NCBI RefSeq assembly: GCF_012910955.1
Contig: NZ_WTVQ01000005.1
Span: forward strand, 114,220 to 178,219
DNA from: Aromatoleum diolicum
GTDB taxonomy: Bacteria > Pseudomonadota > Gammaproteobacteria > Burkholderiales > Rhodocyclaceae
Direction: 5' to 3'
Length of the DNA stretch: 64,000 nucleotides
The notes beneath the pieces were generated by a model, which saw only the letters and a list, made by a program, of their open reading frames with translations, searched no databases and had not been told where the DNA came from. This document shows positions 7,236 to 17,558 of the stretch, piece after piece. Position numbers and translations under genes: made by a program. The stretch's first letter is position 1. Each line of letters begins with the position of its first letter.

Positions 7236-10154
7236 ATGAAGCGCATGCTTTTCAATGCGACGCAGGCGGAAGAACTTCGCGTCGCGATCGTGGACGGTCA
7301 GAAACTGATCGACCTCGATATCGAATCGGCCGCCAAGGAACAACGCAAGAGCAATATCTACAAAGCCGTGATCACGCGCATCGAGCCGAGCCTCGAAGCG
7401 GCGTTCGTCGACTACGGCTCCGAGCGGCACGGTTTCCTGCCATTCAAGGAGATTTCCCGCTCCTACTTCGCCCCTGGCGTCGACGCCGGCAAGGCGCGCA
7501 TCCAGGACGCACTGAAGGAAGGCCAGGAACTCATCGTCCAGGTTGAAAAGGACGAACGCGGCAACAAGGGTGCGGCGCTCACGACGTATATTTCCCTAGC
7601 CGGGCGTTACCTCGTCCTGATGCCGAACAACCCGCGCGGCGGTGGCGTTTCGCGCCGTGTCGAGGGCGACGAACGCAGCGAGTTGCGCGAGGTGATGGAT
7701 CAGCTCGAAGTCCCCGCCGGCATGAGCCTGATCGCCCGCACCGCCGCAATCGGCCGCAATGCCGAGGAGCTCCAGTGGGATCTCAACTACCTTCTGCAGC
7801 TGTGGCGAGCCATTGACGGTGCTGCGCAGTCGCAGTCAGGGGCCTTCCTGATCTACCAGGAAGGCAGCCTGGTAATCCGCGCGATCCGCGATTACTTTCA
7901 GCCCGACATCGGCGAGATCCTGATCGACACCGACGACGTGTACGACCAGGCACGCCAGTTCATGGCCCATGTCATGCCGGCCAACGTCAATCGTGTGAAG
8001 CGCTACAGCGATGACGTACCGCTTTTCTCCCGTTTCCAGATCGAACATCAAATCGAATCCGCGTACTCGCGCCAGGTCAGCCTGCCAAGCGGCGGTGCGG
8101 TCGTGATCGACCATACGGAGGCGCTGGTATCGGTCGACGTCAACTCGGGACGTTCCACCAAGGGTGCGGATATCGAGGAAACCGCGTTCCGCACCAATCT
8201 CGAAGCCGCCGAAGAAATCGCCCGTCAGTTGCGCCTGCGCGATCTTGGCGGCCTGATTGTGATCGACTTCATCGACATGGAGTCGCAGAAAAATCAGCGC
8301 GAGGTCGAAAACCGGCTGCGCGACGCGCTGCGCCACGACCGCGCACGCGTGCAGACCGGCAAAATCAGCCGTTTTGGCCTGCTCGAACTGTCGCGCCAAC
8401 GCTTGCGTCCGGCACTCGCGGAAACCAGCTACATTCCCTGCCCGCGCTGCAACGGCACGGGCCATATCCGTAGCACCGAGTCGTCGGCACTGCACATCCT
8501 GCGCATCCTCGAAGAGGAAGCGATGAAGGAAAACACTGGCGCGGTGCACCTGCAGGTTCCGGTGGATGTCGCCACCTTCCTGCTCAACGAGAAGCGCGTT
8601 GACATCGCGCATATTGAGGTGCGTCACAAGATTCAGATGGTCATCATCCCGAATCGGCACCTCGAAACGCCGCACCACGAAATCATCCGCCTGCGGCACG
8701 ACCAACTCAACCAGGAAGAATTGGGCCTCGCGAGCTATCAGATGGTTGGCAAGCCCGTTGAAGTCGACCTGCGCCTGCCCTCCAAGGACGACAAGAAGCC
8801 GGCGCGTGCCGAAGCGGTGGTCAAGGGCATCGCGCCCGGACAGCCTGCCCCGGTTGTTGAACCCAAGGCTGAGTCCGCGTCAGCAACTTCTGCCCCGAAG
8901 GTCGGCCTGATTGAGCGCCTGTTTGCCTGGCTGCGCGGTGAAAAGCCTGTCGCAAGCCCACAACCTGCTGCTGAAACCGCGCAGAAACGCGAAGCTCGCC
9001 CGCGCGGCGAACGCGGTGACAACCGCCGCGGAAACAATCGCAATCGCCGCGACGGCCAACGCAGCGACCGACCGGAACGCGAAGAGTCAGCACAGGCGCC
9101 TCGCAGCGGCGGCCGCAATGAGCGTGGCGAGCGCCCGGAGCGGACTGAACGGCCGGAGCGCACGGAGCGCACGGAACGGCCGGAAGCTGTCGAACGCGAC
9201 AAGGCCGAGCGCAGCGAGCGTAGTGAAGGCTCGGGTCGCAATCGTCAGGGACGCGGTCCGCGCAATCCGCAAAAAGCACCGGAAAACCTCGAAATCGCGC
9301 CGGAACTGGAAGCAGTTGAAACCGCAGTGGCAACAAATGCTGTCACTATCGACTCCACTGCGGCTCCGGCACCTAACGCAGAAGAGGGAACCCCCGAGAA
9401 GCGCCGCCGCCGTAGCCGCGGCCGTCGCGACCGTCGCGGCAGCGAAGAGCAGAGCGGCATCGTCGCAGGCGCCGGGGACGAACTCGTGGTAACCGCAGCG
9501 CCTGGCAATACAGAAACTGCCGAGCAAGCTGAACCGATGCAGGTTGCGTCAGTTGTCGATAGCGCCATCGAGTTGCCTGCTGCTGCGGAAACCGCGGCGC
9601 CGATGCCAGTGGTCGCAAGCGCCGCGGAAGCGGTGCCGACTGGGATCGAGGAAGCCCCGATGCCGATGCCGGTGCTGGCGCAACCTACTGTCCGCGAACC
9701 GGTCGAATCGACAATCGTGAAGCCGGTCGTGACTGAAGGTTTCGTCGTCGAGACCGTCGAGGTACAGGCCGCAGTCAGCGCGGAACCCGAGTCGGCGCCT
9801 GCGGAAACCATCACCTCACCGGAGACCGAGTCGCCGCAAATTGTCACGAGCGAACTTGTCCAGCCGCCGACGATCGCAACGGAGGCAGCCGCACCCGCTG
9901 AGGAAATTGCCGTTGCGAGCGTAGCCGATATCTCCGAGGTGCCCTCGCGCGCACCATCCGCGCCCATTGATCTGGGGGCGGTGCTGACCGAAAGTGGACT
10001 GGTGATGATCGAAACGAGTCACGATAAGGTGCAAGCCTTCACAAGCGGCGCACCTCAAGAGGCCTCAACGAAGCCGCTCGGACGCCGTCCGCGCCCGGCG
10101 CCGGCGATCGTTGATGAACCGCTCCAGCAGGTAGAAACCCACAAGTCGAGCTAA
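7236..10154 (+). CDS. rne: ribonuclease E
   Basis: The 972-residue protein is RNase E, the endonuclease that starts mRNA decay and matures rRNA and tRNA. It begins MKRMLFNATQAEELRVA, the standard N-terminus, followed by the S1 RNA-binding domain (about residues 36-120). The DNase-I-like catalytic part has metal-ligand segments VSVDVNSGRSTKG and LIVIDFIDME. The Zn-link is CPRCNGTG at about residue 402. From residue 520 onward the chain is low complexity: an Arg/Glu-rich tract with repeats of ERPERTER type (9115-9200), then a long Ala/Val/Pro/Glu-rich stretch. This is the disordered scaffold for degradosome partners. A strong terminator follows. Confidence 0.97.
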   Translation: MKRMLFNATQAEELRVAIVDGQKLIDLDIESAAKEQRKSNIYKAVITRIEPSLEAAFVDYGSERHGFLPFKEISRSYFAPGVDAGKARIQDALKEGQELIVQVEKDERGNKGAALTTYISLAGRYLVLMPNNPRGGGVSRRVEGDERSELREVMDQLEVPAGMSLIARTAAIGRNAEELQWDLNYLLQLWRAIDGAAQSQSGAFLIYQEGSLVIRAIRDYFQPDIGEILIDTDDVYDQARQFMAHVMPANVNRVKRYSDDVPLFSRFQIEHQIESAYSRQVSLPSGGAVVIDHTEALVSVDVNSGRSTKGADIEETAFRTNLEAAEEIARQLRLRDLGGLIVIDFIDMESQKNQREVENRLRDALRHDRARVQTGKISRFGLLELSRQRLRPALAETSYIPCPRCNGTGHIRSTESSALHILRILEEEAMKENTGAVHLQVPVDVATFLLNEKRVDIAHIEVRHKIQMVIIPNRHLETPHHEIIRLRHDQLNQEELGLASYQMVGKPVEVDLRLPSKDDKKPARAEAVVKGIAPGQPAPVVEPKAESASATSAPKVGLIERLFAWLRGEKPVASPQPAAETAQKREARPRGERGDNRRGNNRNRRDGQRSDRPEREESAQAPRSGGRNERGERPERTERPERTERTERPEAVERDKAERSERSEGSGRNRQGRGPRNPQKAPENLEIAPELEAVETAVATNAVTIDSTAAPAPNAEEGTPEKRRRRSRGRRDRRGSEEQSGIVAGAGDELVVTAAPGNTETAEQAEPMQVASVVDSAIELPAAAETAAPMPVVASAAEAVPTGIEEAPMPMPVLAQPTVREPVESTIVKPVVTEGFVVETVEVQAAVSAEPESAPAETITSPETESPQIVTSELVQPPTIATEAAAPAEEIAVASVADISEVPSRAPSAPIDLGAVLTESGLVMIETSHDKVQAFTSGAPQEASTKPLGRRPRPAPAIVDEPLQQVETHKSS

Positions 10155-10180
10155 GCGGACCGGCAAGAACCCGTCATGCG

Positions 10181-10219
10181 AAGAAGGGGCGCTCCATGTG
10201 GAGCGCCCCTTCTTGTTTT
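10181..10219 (+). terminator. rho-independent terminator after rne
   Basis: A perfect 15-bp stem with a 4-base loop (ATGT) is followed by GTTTT. It lies 26 bases after the rne stop and before the convergent phosphatase gene. Confidence 0.9.
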
Positions 10220-10245
10220 CTCAGCCGCATTTCGCTCCAGCAAGG

Positions 10246-10713
10246 TCAGCGCTTCGTCACAGCCTCAATCAAACCGCAGACGGCATCCTCACAGTAGTCG
10301 AGCACCACTTCGAAACCTTTCTCCCCACCGTAGTATGGGTCGGGAACCTCATCCACGGCGAATTTGTCCGCATACTGCATGAACAGTCCGAGCTTCGGGC
10401 GATAAACCTCAGGACAAGCTCGCCACATGATGTCGAAGTGAGCGGCATCCATCGCCAGAAGCAGATCGAACTCCTGAAAATCGCGCGACTCCAGCTTGCG
10501 CGCCCGTAATCCCGACAAATCATAACCGCGCTTCCCTGCCGCCTTTAGTGCGCGAGGGTCCGGCGCTTCGCCAATGTGATGACCATGAGTGGCCGCCGAA
10601 TCGACGTCGATCAGCCCCTGCAACCCCGCTGACTGTATTGCATGCCGGGCAACCCCTTCAGCCGTCGGGGACCGGCAAATATTTCCCGTACATACAAACA
10701 GAACTCTCGTCAC
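10246..10713 (-). CDS. low-molecular-weight protein-tyrosine phosphatase
   Basis: The P-loop VLFVCTGNICRSPTAEG at the N-terminus carries the C-x5-R-S signature with the nucleophilic Cys, and the general-acid Asp sits in VPDPYYGGEKGFE near residue 123. Both define the low-molecular-weight phosphatase family. The GTG at 10713 is preferred because GAGGG lies six bases before it and the protein then starts right at VTRVLFVC. A GTG at 10728 overlapping the uvrB stop (GTGA) is an alternative. The cellular target is unknown. No exopolysaccharide genes are nearby, so a kinase-partner role is not supported here. Confidence 0.9.
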   Translation of the reverse strand: MTRVLFVCTGNICRSPTAEGVARHAIQSAGLQGLIDVDSAATHGHHIGEAPDPRALKAAGKRGYDLSGLRARKLESRDFQEFDLLLAMDAAHFDIMWRACPEVYRPKLGLFMQYADKFAVDEVPDPYYGGEKGFEVVLDYCEDAVCGLIEAVTKR

Positions 10714-10724
10714 GCCTGTCCCTC

Positions 10725-12782
10725 TCACGATGTCCCATGCTGATCTGCGCCGAACGCACGCTGCCGCAGACGGAACAGTTCGTCACGTGCAGCCGCGGCC
10801 TTTTCAAACTCAAGGTTGCGGGCGTGCTCCTGCATTTCCTTTTCCAGTTTCTTGATCATCTTCGCAAGCGCCTTCTCGTCAATCGAGAAATATTCGACAC
10901 GGGCCTCGGTCGCCGTATGCCCCAGGCGTTCGTCGTTACTCGCATAGACACCGTCGATGATGTCCTTGATCCGCTTGGTCACCGTTTTGGGCACAATGCC
11001 ATGCGCCTGGTTGAAGGCAATCTGTTTGGCGCGGCGACGGTCGGTCTCGCTCATCGCGGCGCGCATCGAACGCGTCATCACGTCAGCGTACAGGATCGCC
11101 CGGCCATTGATGTGGCGCGCTGCGCGACCGATAGTCTGGATGAGCGAACGCTCCGATCGCAGGAACCCCTCCTTGTCGGCATCGAGAATCGCCACCAGTG
11201 ACACTTCCGGAATATCCAGGCCCTCGCGAAGCAGGTTGATCCCCACCAGCACGTCGAACTTCCCCAGGCGCAGGTCGCGAATGATTTCGACACGCTCGAC
11301 CGTATCGATATCCGAATGCAGGTAGCGCACCCGAATGCCGTTTTCCGCCAGGTAATCAGTCAGATCCTCCGCCATGCGTTTCGTCAGAGTCGTCACAAGC
11401 ACCCGCTCACCAACGGCTATCCGGCGCTTGGCCTCCGACAGCAGATCATCCACCTGCGTCGTAGCTGGTCGCACCTCAACCGCCGGATCGATCAGCCCCG
11501 TAGGGCGCACCACCTGCTCAACCACCTGCCCCTGATGCTCCGCCTCGTAGGTCGAAGGCGTCGCCGAGACGAATATTGTCTGCGGCATCAAGCGCTCAAA
11601 CTCTTCGAACTTCAACGGCCGGTTATCCAGTGCCGACGGTAGCCGGAAACCGTAGTCAACAAGATTTTCCTTGCGCGAACGATCACCCTTGTACATCCCG
11701 CCAACCTGCGGAATCGACACATGCGATTCGTCCACGAACAGCAGCGCGTCGGACGGCAAGTAATCGATCAGCGTCGGCGGTGGCTCACCAGGACCTCGCC
11801 CGGACAAGTGGCGCGAATAATTCTCGATTCCCTTGCAGAAGCCCATTTCATTGAGCATTTCCAGATCGAACCGGGTACGTTGCTCGATGCGCTGCGCCTC
11901 GACCAGCTTCCCGGTTTCATGAAAGGAGCGCGTGCGCTGCCGCAACTCCTCCTTGATCGCCTCGATCGCCTGCAGCACAGTCGCCCGCGGCGTCACGTAG
12001 TGACTCGACGGATACACCGTGAAGCGCATGAGCCTCTGCTTCAAATGGCCAGTCAGCGGATCAAACAACGTTAGATTCTCGATCTCGTCATCGAACATCT
12101 CGATGCGCACGGCCAGTTCGGCGTTTTCGGCAGGAAATACGTCAATGACGTCACCACGCACACGGAACGTGCCGCGCCGGAAATCGATGTCCGAGCGCGT
12201 GTACTGCATCGCGACGAGACGTTGCACCAGGTCACGGTGGGCAATGCGTTCGCCTTCGCGCAAATGCAGGATCATCGCGTGATAGTCGACCGGGTCGCCA
12301 ATACCGTAGATGCACGACACCGTCGCCACAATCACGACATCACGTCGCTCCATCAGGCTCTTGGTCGCAGACAGCCTCATCTGTTCGATGTGCTCGTTGA
12401 TGCTTGAGTCCTTCTCGATGAACAGGTCACGTGACGGGACATAGGCTTCCGGCTGGTAATAGTCGTAATACGAAACGAAATACTCAACCGCGTTCTCCGG
12501 AAAGAATTCGCGGAACTCCGCATACAATTGCGCCGCCAAAGTCTTGTTCGGTGCCAGCACGAGTGCCGGTCTGCCGCAACGGGCGATCACGTTGGCCATC
12601 GTGTAGGTCTTGCCGGACCCGGTGACACCCAGCAGCGTCTGGAACATCAGCCCGTCGCTGATCCCTTCCATCAACAAACCGATCGCAGTGGGCTGATCAC
12701 CCGCCGGAGGAAACGGCTGGTGGAGACGAAACGGACTGCCTTCGAAAGTCATCACCGGAACGCTGTCCGTGGAATTCGTCAT
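10725..12782 (-). CDS. uvrB: excinuclease ABC subunit B
   Basis: UvrB is the helicase-like damage-verification subunit of nucleotide excision repair. The Walker A motif is [14 protein letters not shown], the beta-hairpin region is [15 protein letters not shown], the DEAD-like box is [12 protein letters not shown] and motif VI is QTIGRAARH. The C-terminal UVR motif that binds UvrC is [17 protein letters not shown]. The ATG at 12782 gives [15 protein letters not shown] and 685 residues, the usual size. A longer frame reaching 13052 would overlap the promoter of the divergent aminotransferase and is rejected. Confidence 0.97.
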   Translation of the reverse strand: MTNSTDSVPVMTFEGSPFRLHQPFPPAGDQPTAIGLLMEGISDGLMFQTLLGVTGSGKTYTMANVIARCGRPALVLAPNKTLAAQLYAEFREFFPENAVEYFVSYYDYYQPEAYVPSRDLFIEKDSSINEHIEQMRLSATKSLMERRDVVIVATVSCIYGIGDPVDYHAMILHLREGERIAHRDLVQRLVAMQYTRSDIDFRRGTFRVRGDVIDVFPAENAELAVRIEMFDDEIENLTLFDPLTGHLKQRLMRFTVYPSSHYVTPRATVLQAIEAIKEELRQRTRSFHETGKLVEAQRIEQRTRFDLEMLNEMGFCKGIENYSRHLSGRGPGEPPPTLIDYLPSDALLFVDESHVSIPQVGGMYKGDRSRKENLVDYGFRLPSALDNRPLKFEEFERLMPQTIFVSATPSTYEAEHQGQVVEQVVRPTGLIDPAVEVRPATTQVDDLLSEAKRRIAVGERVLVTTLTKRMAEDLTDYLAENGIRVRYLHSDIDTVERVEIIRDLRLGKFDVLVGINLLREGLDIPEVSLVAILDADKEGFLRSERSLIQTIGRAARHINGRAILYADVMTRSMRAAMSETDRRRAKQIAFNQAHGIVPKTVTKRIKDIIDGVYASNDERLGHTATEARVEYFSIDEKALAKMIKKLEKEMQEHARNLEFEKAAAARDELFRLRQRAFGADQHGTS

Positions 12783-12957
12783 GCTAAAATTTCCGGCTGT
12801 TTCACGCCATTGCCAGATCGTCGCAACAACAGGGACGATCACGGCCAGACGCCCATTATTTCGCAAAATGCGGCCCAAAGCACGGCAGCATGGACCAGAA
12901 CTGCAATAGCAGCTCCATCCCCCAACCGTGCATCCGCCCAACCCTGGAGTTGTTGAC

Positions 12958-14166
12958 ATGTCCGCTTCGATCTTCGCCGCCGTCGAGATGGCGCCCCGTG
13001 ACCCGATCCTCGGCCTGAACGAGGCCTTCAACGCGGACACCCGCGGCGACAAAGTAAACCTCGGGGTCGGTGTTTATTACGACGACAACGGCAAGATTCC
13101 GCTGCTGGCCGCCGTCAAGAACGCCGAAAAGGCGCGCCTCGAAACGATGCCGCCGCGCGGCTACCAGCCGATCGAAGGAGCCGCCGCCTATAACAACGCG
13201 GTGCAGAACCTGCTGTTCGGCAAGGATTCCGCTCTCATCGCCAATGGCCAGGTCGTTACCATCCAGGCCCTCGGTGGCACAGGTGCGCTGAAGGTTGGCG
13301 CGGACTACCTGAAGCGTCTGATTCCTGGCGCAACCGTTTATATTTCCGACCCGAGCTGGGAAAATCACCGCGCACTGTTCGAGTCCGCGGGCTTCCCGGT
13401 CGAGAACTACCCGTACTACGATCCCGCCACCCGCGGGGTGAACTTCACCGGCATGAAGGCCAAGCTCGACCAGCTTGCCCCCGGCTCGGTCATCGTGCTG
13501 CACGCCTGCTGCCACAACCCGACCGGTGCCGACCTGACTGAAGCCCAATGGGGCGAAGTGGTCGAGGCGTGCCGCGAACGCAGCCTGGTGCCCTTCCTGG
13601 ACATGGCCTATCAGGGCTTCGCCGACGGGATCGAACCGGACGCCGTCGCCGTGCGCCTGTTCTGCGCCAGCGGCCTGCAGTTCTTCGTCTCCAGTTCGTT
13701 CTCCAAATCCTTCTCGCTTTACGGCGAGCGCGTCGGCGCCCTGTCAATCGTCACGGCGAACAAGGACGAAGCCGGCCGCGTGCTGTCGCAGGTCAAGCGC
13801 GTGATCCGCACCAACTACTCGAACCCCCCCATTCATGGCGGTGCAGTCGTCGCTGCAGTGCTCAACTCCGCCGAGCTGCGCCAGATGTGGGAAGACGAAC
13901 TGGCCGGCATGCGCGACCGCATCCGCGCCATGCGCGTCGGCCTGGTCGAAAACCTCAAGGCAGCTGGCGTTGCCCAGGATTTCTCGTTCGTCATCCAGCA
14001 GCGCGGCATGTTCTCCTACACTGGACTGTCGGTCGCGCAGGTTGAACAGCTCAAGAACGAGTTCGGCATCTACGCGGTGTCGACCGGTCGTATCTGCCTG
14101 GCAGCATTGAATTCGCGCAATATTGGCTATGTAGCCAAGGCAATTGCGAGCGTCTTGAAGGCCTGA
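12958..14166 (+). CDS. aromatic amino acid / aspartate aminotransferase, class I PLP
   Basis: The 402-residue PLP enzyme begins at the ATG giving [21 protein letters not shown], typical of the TyrB/AspC group. The PLP Lys is in [16 protein letters not shown] (about residue 246), the cofactor Asn in [11 protein letters not shown] (about residue 184) and the carboxylate-binding Arg near the C-terminus in STGRICLA. Members of this group transaminate aspartate, tyrosine and phenylalanine. Phenylalanine use would feed phenylacetate into the pad pathway further along, but that link is inference. It is followed by two tRNA genes. Confidence 0.93.
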   Translation: MSASIFAAVEMAPRDPILGLNEAFNADTRGDKVNLGVGVYYDDNGKIPLLAAVKNAEKARLETMPPRGYQPIEGAAAYNNAVQNLLFGKDSALIANGQVVTIQALGGTGALKVGADYLKRLIPGATVYISDPSWENHRALFESAGFPVENYPYYDPATRGVNFTGMKAKLDQLAPGSVIVLHACCHNPTGADLTEAQWGEVVEACRERSLVPFLDMAYQGFADGIEPDAVAVRLFCASGLQFFVSSSFSKSFSLYGERVGALSIVTANKDEAGRVLSQVKRVIRTNYSNPPIHGGAVVAAVLNSAELRQMWEDELAGMRDRIRAMRVGLVENLKAAGVAQDFSFVIQQRGMFSYTGLSVAQVEQLKNEFGIYAVSTGRICLAALNSRNIGYVAKAIASVLKA

Positions 14167-14226
14167 AAAATACCTTAAGCAAATATTGACGCGGGCCGGC
14201 GCGGTAACTATACTGCGCGGCTCAAT

Positions 14227-14302
14227 TCCCCGATAGCTCAGTTGGTAGAGCAACGGACTGTTAATCCGTGTGTCCCTGGTTCGAGCCCAGGTCGGGGAGC
14301 CA
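14227..14302 (+). tRNA. tRNA-Asn (GTT)
   Basis: A 76-base cloverleaf with acceptor stem TCCCCGA/TCGGGGA, discriminator G and encoded CCA. The anticodon loop CTGTTAA gives GTT. The T-arm GGTTCGAGCC is canonical. Confidence 0.97.
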
Positions 14303-14345
14303 AAATTTCAGCTCCTGCATTTTTTGCATGAGCAGACGATACCGA

Positions 14346-14421
14346 TCCCCGATAGCTCAGTCGGTAGAGCAACGGACTGTTAATCCGTGTGTCCCTGGTT
14401 CGAGCCCAGGTCGGGGAGCCA
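14346..14421 (+). tRNA. tRNA-Asn (GTT), second copy
   Basis: A second copy 43 bases after the first, differing by one D-loop base (CAGTCGG for CAGTTGG). The same acceptor stem, GTT anticodon and encoded CCA are present. The pair is probably co-transcribed and ended by the terminator that follows. Confidence 0.97.
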
Positions 14422-14430
14422 GACTTGAGA

Positions 14431-14459
14431 GGGGCGCAGGATGCTGCGCCCCTTTTTTT
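14431..14459 (+). terminator. rho-independent terminator after tRNA-Asn pair
   Basis: GGGGCGCAG / CTGCGCCCC with a short loop, followed directly by seven or more T residues. It separates the tRNA transcript from the convergent Lon-like gene. Confidence 0.92.
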
Positions 14460-14472
14460 ATCGGAGGCGGAC

Positions 14473-16899
14473 TTATCCTCCATCGTGTCGCCGTCGATGC
14501 CGGATGTGACGTGCCGGCCCCTGATCGAACGCGTGCTTCGCCGCGGTCATACCGGCAAGCGCCGCAGCGACCTTGTGATTGACGCTCTCCTTGGGCATGA
14601 CACCCTTCACGTCCGGAACCCCCGCGGGGAATCCCGTCAGCACCTCCATCGCGTCATCGACCGTATTCACCGTAAAGACGTGGAAGCGACCATTACGTGC
14701 CGCCTCCACAACATCCTCCCGCAGCATCAGGTGACGCACACTCGCGGCAGGGATCACGACGCCCTGTTCGCCGGTAAGTCCGCGCACTGCGCATAGATCG
14801 AAGAACCCCTCGATTTTTTCGTTTACCCCCCCGATCACCTGAACTTCGCCAAACTGGTTTACCGACCCGGTGACCGCAAAAGACTGGCGAATCGGGACTT
14901 GCGCCAACGCCGAGAGAAGTGCGCAGATTTCGGCAAGCGAGGCCGAATCCCCTTCGACCGGTGCATATGATTGCTCGAACACCAGACTCGCCGACAGCGA
15001 CAAGGGTTGATGGCGCGCATAGCGTGCTGCCAGGAAAGCCGAAAGGATCAGCACGCCCTTCGAGTGGATCGCACCACCAAGTTCCGTTTCGCGCTCGATA
15101 TCGACAACATCGCCCTCCCCAAGCCTGGCTGTCGCGGTAATACGCATCGGATGACCAAAGCGCTCCCCTGCCATTTCGACTACCACCAGACCGTTGATCT
15201 GGCCACAACGCTCACCACTGGTCGAAATCAGCGTCGTGCCTTCGACCATCGACTCCAGCACCCGCTCGGAATACCGACCGAAACGGCGCGCTCGCGATGC
15301 TATGGCCGCATCGATGTGCGCACCTCCCACCGAGCCCCCCCCTGCTCCCCTCGCGTGGAAATCCGCTTCGCGCAACAAGTCCGCCAGCTGACGCGTCTGC
15401 AAACTCAAACGCCCCCCATCTTCGGCAAGGCGCGCCCCTTGCTCCACCAGTCGTGCAACGCCGCTGCGATCGATCGGCAGGAGGCCCGAAGCACGCGCCA
15501 GCGTAGCTAATAGCCCCGCGTAGCGCATGATATTTTCGTCGGTACGCGGCATGTCGTCGTCGAAATCGGCCGCGACCTTGAAAAGCTCGGGGAAGTCAGG
15601 ATCATGCTCTGTCAACAGATAAAACATCTCGCGATCACCAACCAGAACCACCTTCAAGTCGCATGGCACCGCTTCCGGTTCCAGTGTCAGCACATTGCTC
15701 CACCCCTGCGCTTCGGCCGGCGGCTCGATGCGAATCTCGCGCGCCCGCAACGCCCGCTTCAGACCTTCCCAGGCGAAGGGTTGTGTCAGCAGCCGTTCGG
15801 CATCAAGGACCAGGTAGCCGCCACGTGCGCGATGCAAGGCCCCGGCGCGTATCAGGTTGAAATGGGTCACCAGCGTTCCCATTTGCGCTATGTGCTCGAT
15901 GCGTCCGATCAGATTTCCAAACACGGGATTGTCTTCACACACCACCGGTGCGCCGCGGGTCGTCGAATGGTCCACCAAAAGCTTTACCTGGTAGCGATGG
16001 AAACGCGCCCCCGCATCGGCTTCCGAAACCTCCTCCTCGTCCTCGCCGGGACTTGCCCACTCCTCGCCGCTCTCCAGCACATCGTGGGTAATTGCATCGA
16101 AGAAGACCAGCACCTGCGGAAGATCGGCATAGCGTTCGCGCAAGCCCCGCATCAAGTGGGTGATAGCCGGACTCAATGCGTCGCGCACCGCACGCTTGGT
16201 CGCCTCTTGAAGCTCCTTGCGCCAGCCTGGGAACTGCTCCAGCAGATCCGCGAGACGATCACTCCACGCGCCCACTTTTGCCTCGATCGTCTCACGCGCC
16301 TCCGGCGCCAAAGCGTCGAAGTCCTCGGGTGACATTGTCTGGCCATCCTTGATCGGGGCAAACACGAATCCCTCAGGCGTCCGCATCAGCGACACCCCCT
16401 CAGCCGCGCAGGCCTGACTCAGCTCACGCAGCACGCCCTCCTCGCGCGACTTGTGGGTCTCCTGCAAGGATTCAACCCGACTGCTATGGGTATCGCTGTC
16501 GAGCGCAGCCTCGATTGCCGGCCCGAGATCGGCAATGAAGGCCTGCATGTCCGCGCGGAGTATCGCTCCGCGGCCAGCCGGGAGGGTCAGCAAACGTGGT
16601 CGCGGCGGATCGTCGAAGTTGTGCAGATAACACAGATCGGGCGGCACCTCGCCTCCCTCCGACAGCTCCCGCAACAAGCGGAACACCGCGGCATGCCTAC
16701 CGGTACCGGGCTCCCCCAGCACGAAAACATGGTACCCGGGCTGCCCCATCGCAAGCCCGAAGCGAAGCGCCTCCTCGGCACGCGCCTGACCGAGGCCACC
16801 CGCCAGATCTTCGAGACTTGCCGTAGTTTCAAAATCGAATACGTCGGGCGCACAACGGACACGCAGTTGTTTCGCAGGAAGGGGCTGTAGGTCGGCCAT
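14473..16899 (-). CDS. Lon-like ATP-dependent protease (LonB/AAA_32 type)
   Basis: The 808-residue protein combines an N-terminal AAA+ module with a C-terminal Lon-type Ser/Lys peptidase domain. The nucleotide loop is LGEPGTGRHA, with Arg-His where classical Lon has Lys-Ser/Thr, as in other members of this COG1067 group. The catalytic Ser is in GDSASLAEICALLSAL and the catalytic Lys in VNEKIEGFFDLC, 43 residues later. The ATG at 16899 was chosen because AGGAG precedes it and MADLQPLPAKQL matches the usual start. Substrates of this group are poorly known. Confidence 0.9.
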   Translation of the reverse strand: MADLQPLPAKQLRVRCAPDVFDFETTASLEDLAGGLGQARAEEALRFGLAMGQPGYHVFVLGEPGTGRHAAVFRLLRELSEGGEVPPDLCYLHNFDDPPRPRLLTLPAGRGAILRADMQAFIADLGPAIEAALDSDTHSSRVESLQETHKSREEGVLRELSQACAAEGVSLMRTPEGFVFAPIKDGQTMSPEDFDALAPEARETIEAKVGAWSDRLADLLEQFPGWRKELQEATKRAVRDALSPAITHLMRGLRERYADLPQVLVFFDAITHDVLESGEEWASPGEDEEEVSEADAGARFHRYQVKLLVDHSTTRGAPVVCEDNPVFGNLIGRIEHIAQMGTLVTHFNLIRAGALHRARGGYLVLDAERLLTQPFAWEGLKRALRAREIRIEPPAEAQGWSNVLTLEPEAVPCDLKVVLVGDREMFYLLTEHDPDFPELFKVAADFDDDMPRTDENIMRYAGLLATLARASGLLPIDRSGVARLVEQGARLAEDGGRLSLQTRQLADLLREADFHARGAGGGSVGGAHIDAAIASRARRFGRYSERVLESMVEGTTLISTSGERCGQINGLVVVEMAGERFGHPMRITATARLGEGDVVDIERETELGGAIHSKGVLILSAFLAARYARHQPLSLSASLVFEQSYAPVEGDSASLAEICALLSALAQVPIRQSFAVTGSVNQFGEVQVIGGVNEKIEGFFDLCAVRGLTGEQGVVIPAASVRHLMLREDVVEAARNGRFHVFTVNTVDDAMEVLTGFPAGVPDVKGVMPKESVNHKVAAALAGMTAAKHAFDQGPARHIRHRRRHDGG

Positions 16900-16930
16900 G
16901 TTCTTGTTCTCCTGACGCCGATAATGAAAC

Positions 16931-16960
16931 GGGGGCATTCCCGCTTAGCCGGAAGCCCCC
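16931..16960 (-). terminator. hairpin terminator after small gene 17002-17283
   Basis: GGGGGCTTCC / GGGAATGCCCCC forms a long, slightly interrupted stem on the minus strand followed by GTTTC. It lies between the stop of the small gene and the start of the Lon-like gene, and probably separates their transcripts. Confidence 0.55.
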
Positions 16961-17001
16961 ATCATCATCACCTTCCCTCTTGCTCACAGGCAAGCGACTC
17001 C

Positions 17002-17283
17002 CTAGCGATGCCCCCTACGCGAGATATCGCCCCAGCGCGTATCGTGATGCGCGACGTCGTTCTCAAACTGGGGAAACCGGCGATCATGCTCCATGAGCAG
17101 GGACATGATGGTCCCTGCGTGCTCCTTCGGGAAACCCTGCCGGGTACCGCCCCGAGTATCAGTCATCAGCAGGAAGAGGAATCTCCTACACTCTGCGGTC
17201 CCCCACAGCGCGTCGATCCTGCGCAAATGCGGAAAACGCTCATAGAGATTTTCGGTTGAAGTTTCTGTAACTCGCGCAGTCAT
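17002..17283 (-). CDS. small conserved-looking hypothetical protein
   Basis: A 93-residue frame starting MTARVTETSTENLYERFPHL with an AGGGA ribosome site eight bases upstream. I do not recognise a named family. The chain is soluble and charged with no membrane segment or signal peptide. The core, ALWGTAECRRFLFLLMTDTRGG, looks like a folded helix-strand element, and the C-terminus is His/Arg-rich. Codon use resembles neighbouring genes and a terminator-like hairpin follows, which supports a real gene. Function unknown. Confidence 0.55.
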   Translation of the reverse strand: MTARVTETSTENLYERFPHLRRIDALWGTAECRRFLFLLMTDTRGGTRQGFPKEHAGTIMSLLMEHDRRFPQFENDVAHHDTRWGDISRRGHR

Positions 17284-17558
17284 TGGCAAATCCCTGTCCA
17301 GCGTCATCGAGGACCGATACAACTCTATTACTTTGGTGCTATATCGAGCAAACTGGTTCCGCAACACTCGGGAAACTACTGATCATTGTAGCCACAAGCG
17401 CCGCGGTCGCGCGCACACTGGCGAGACGGCCCGCACGGCAGAGACCTTGCGCACGTCACCGGCGCTGCCGATAATTGTCCATGGAGCCACCGCACGCATC
17501 AGATCCGATGGACCTCCGGCCACTCCAACCGTCACCGGTTAATCCTGTCAAACACTCA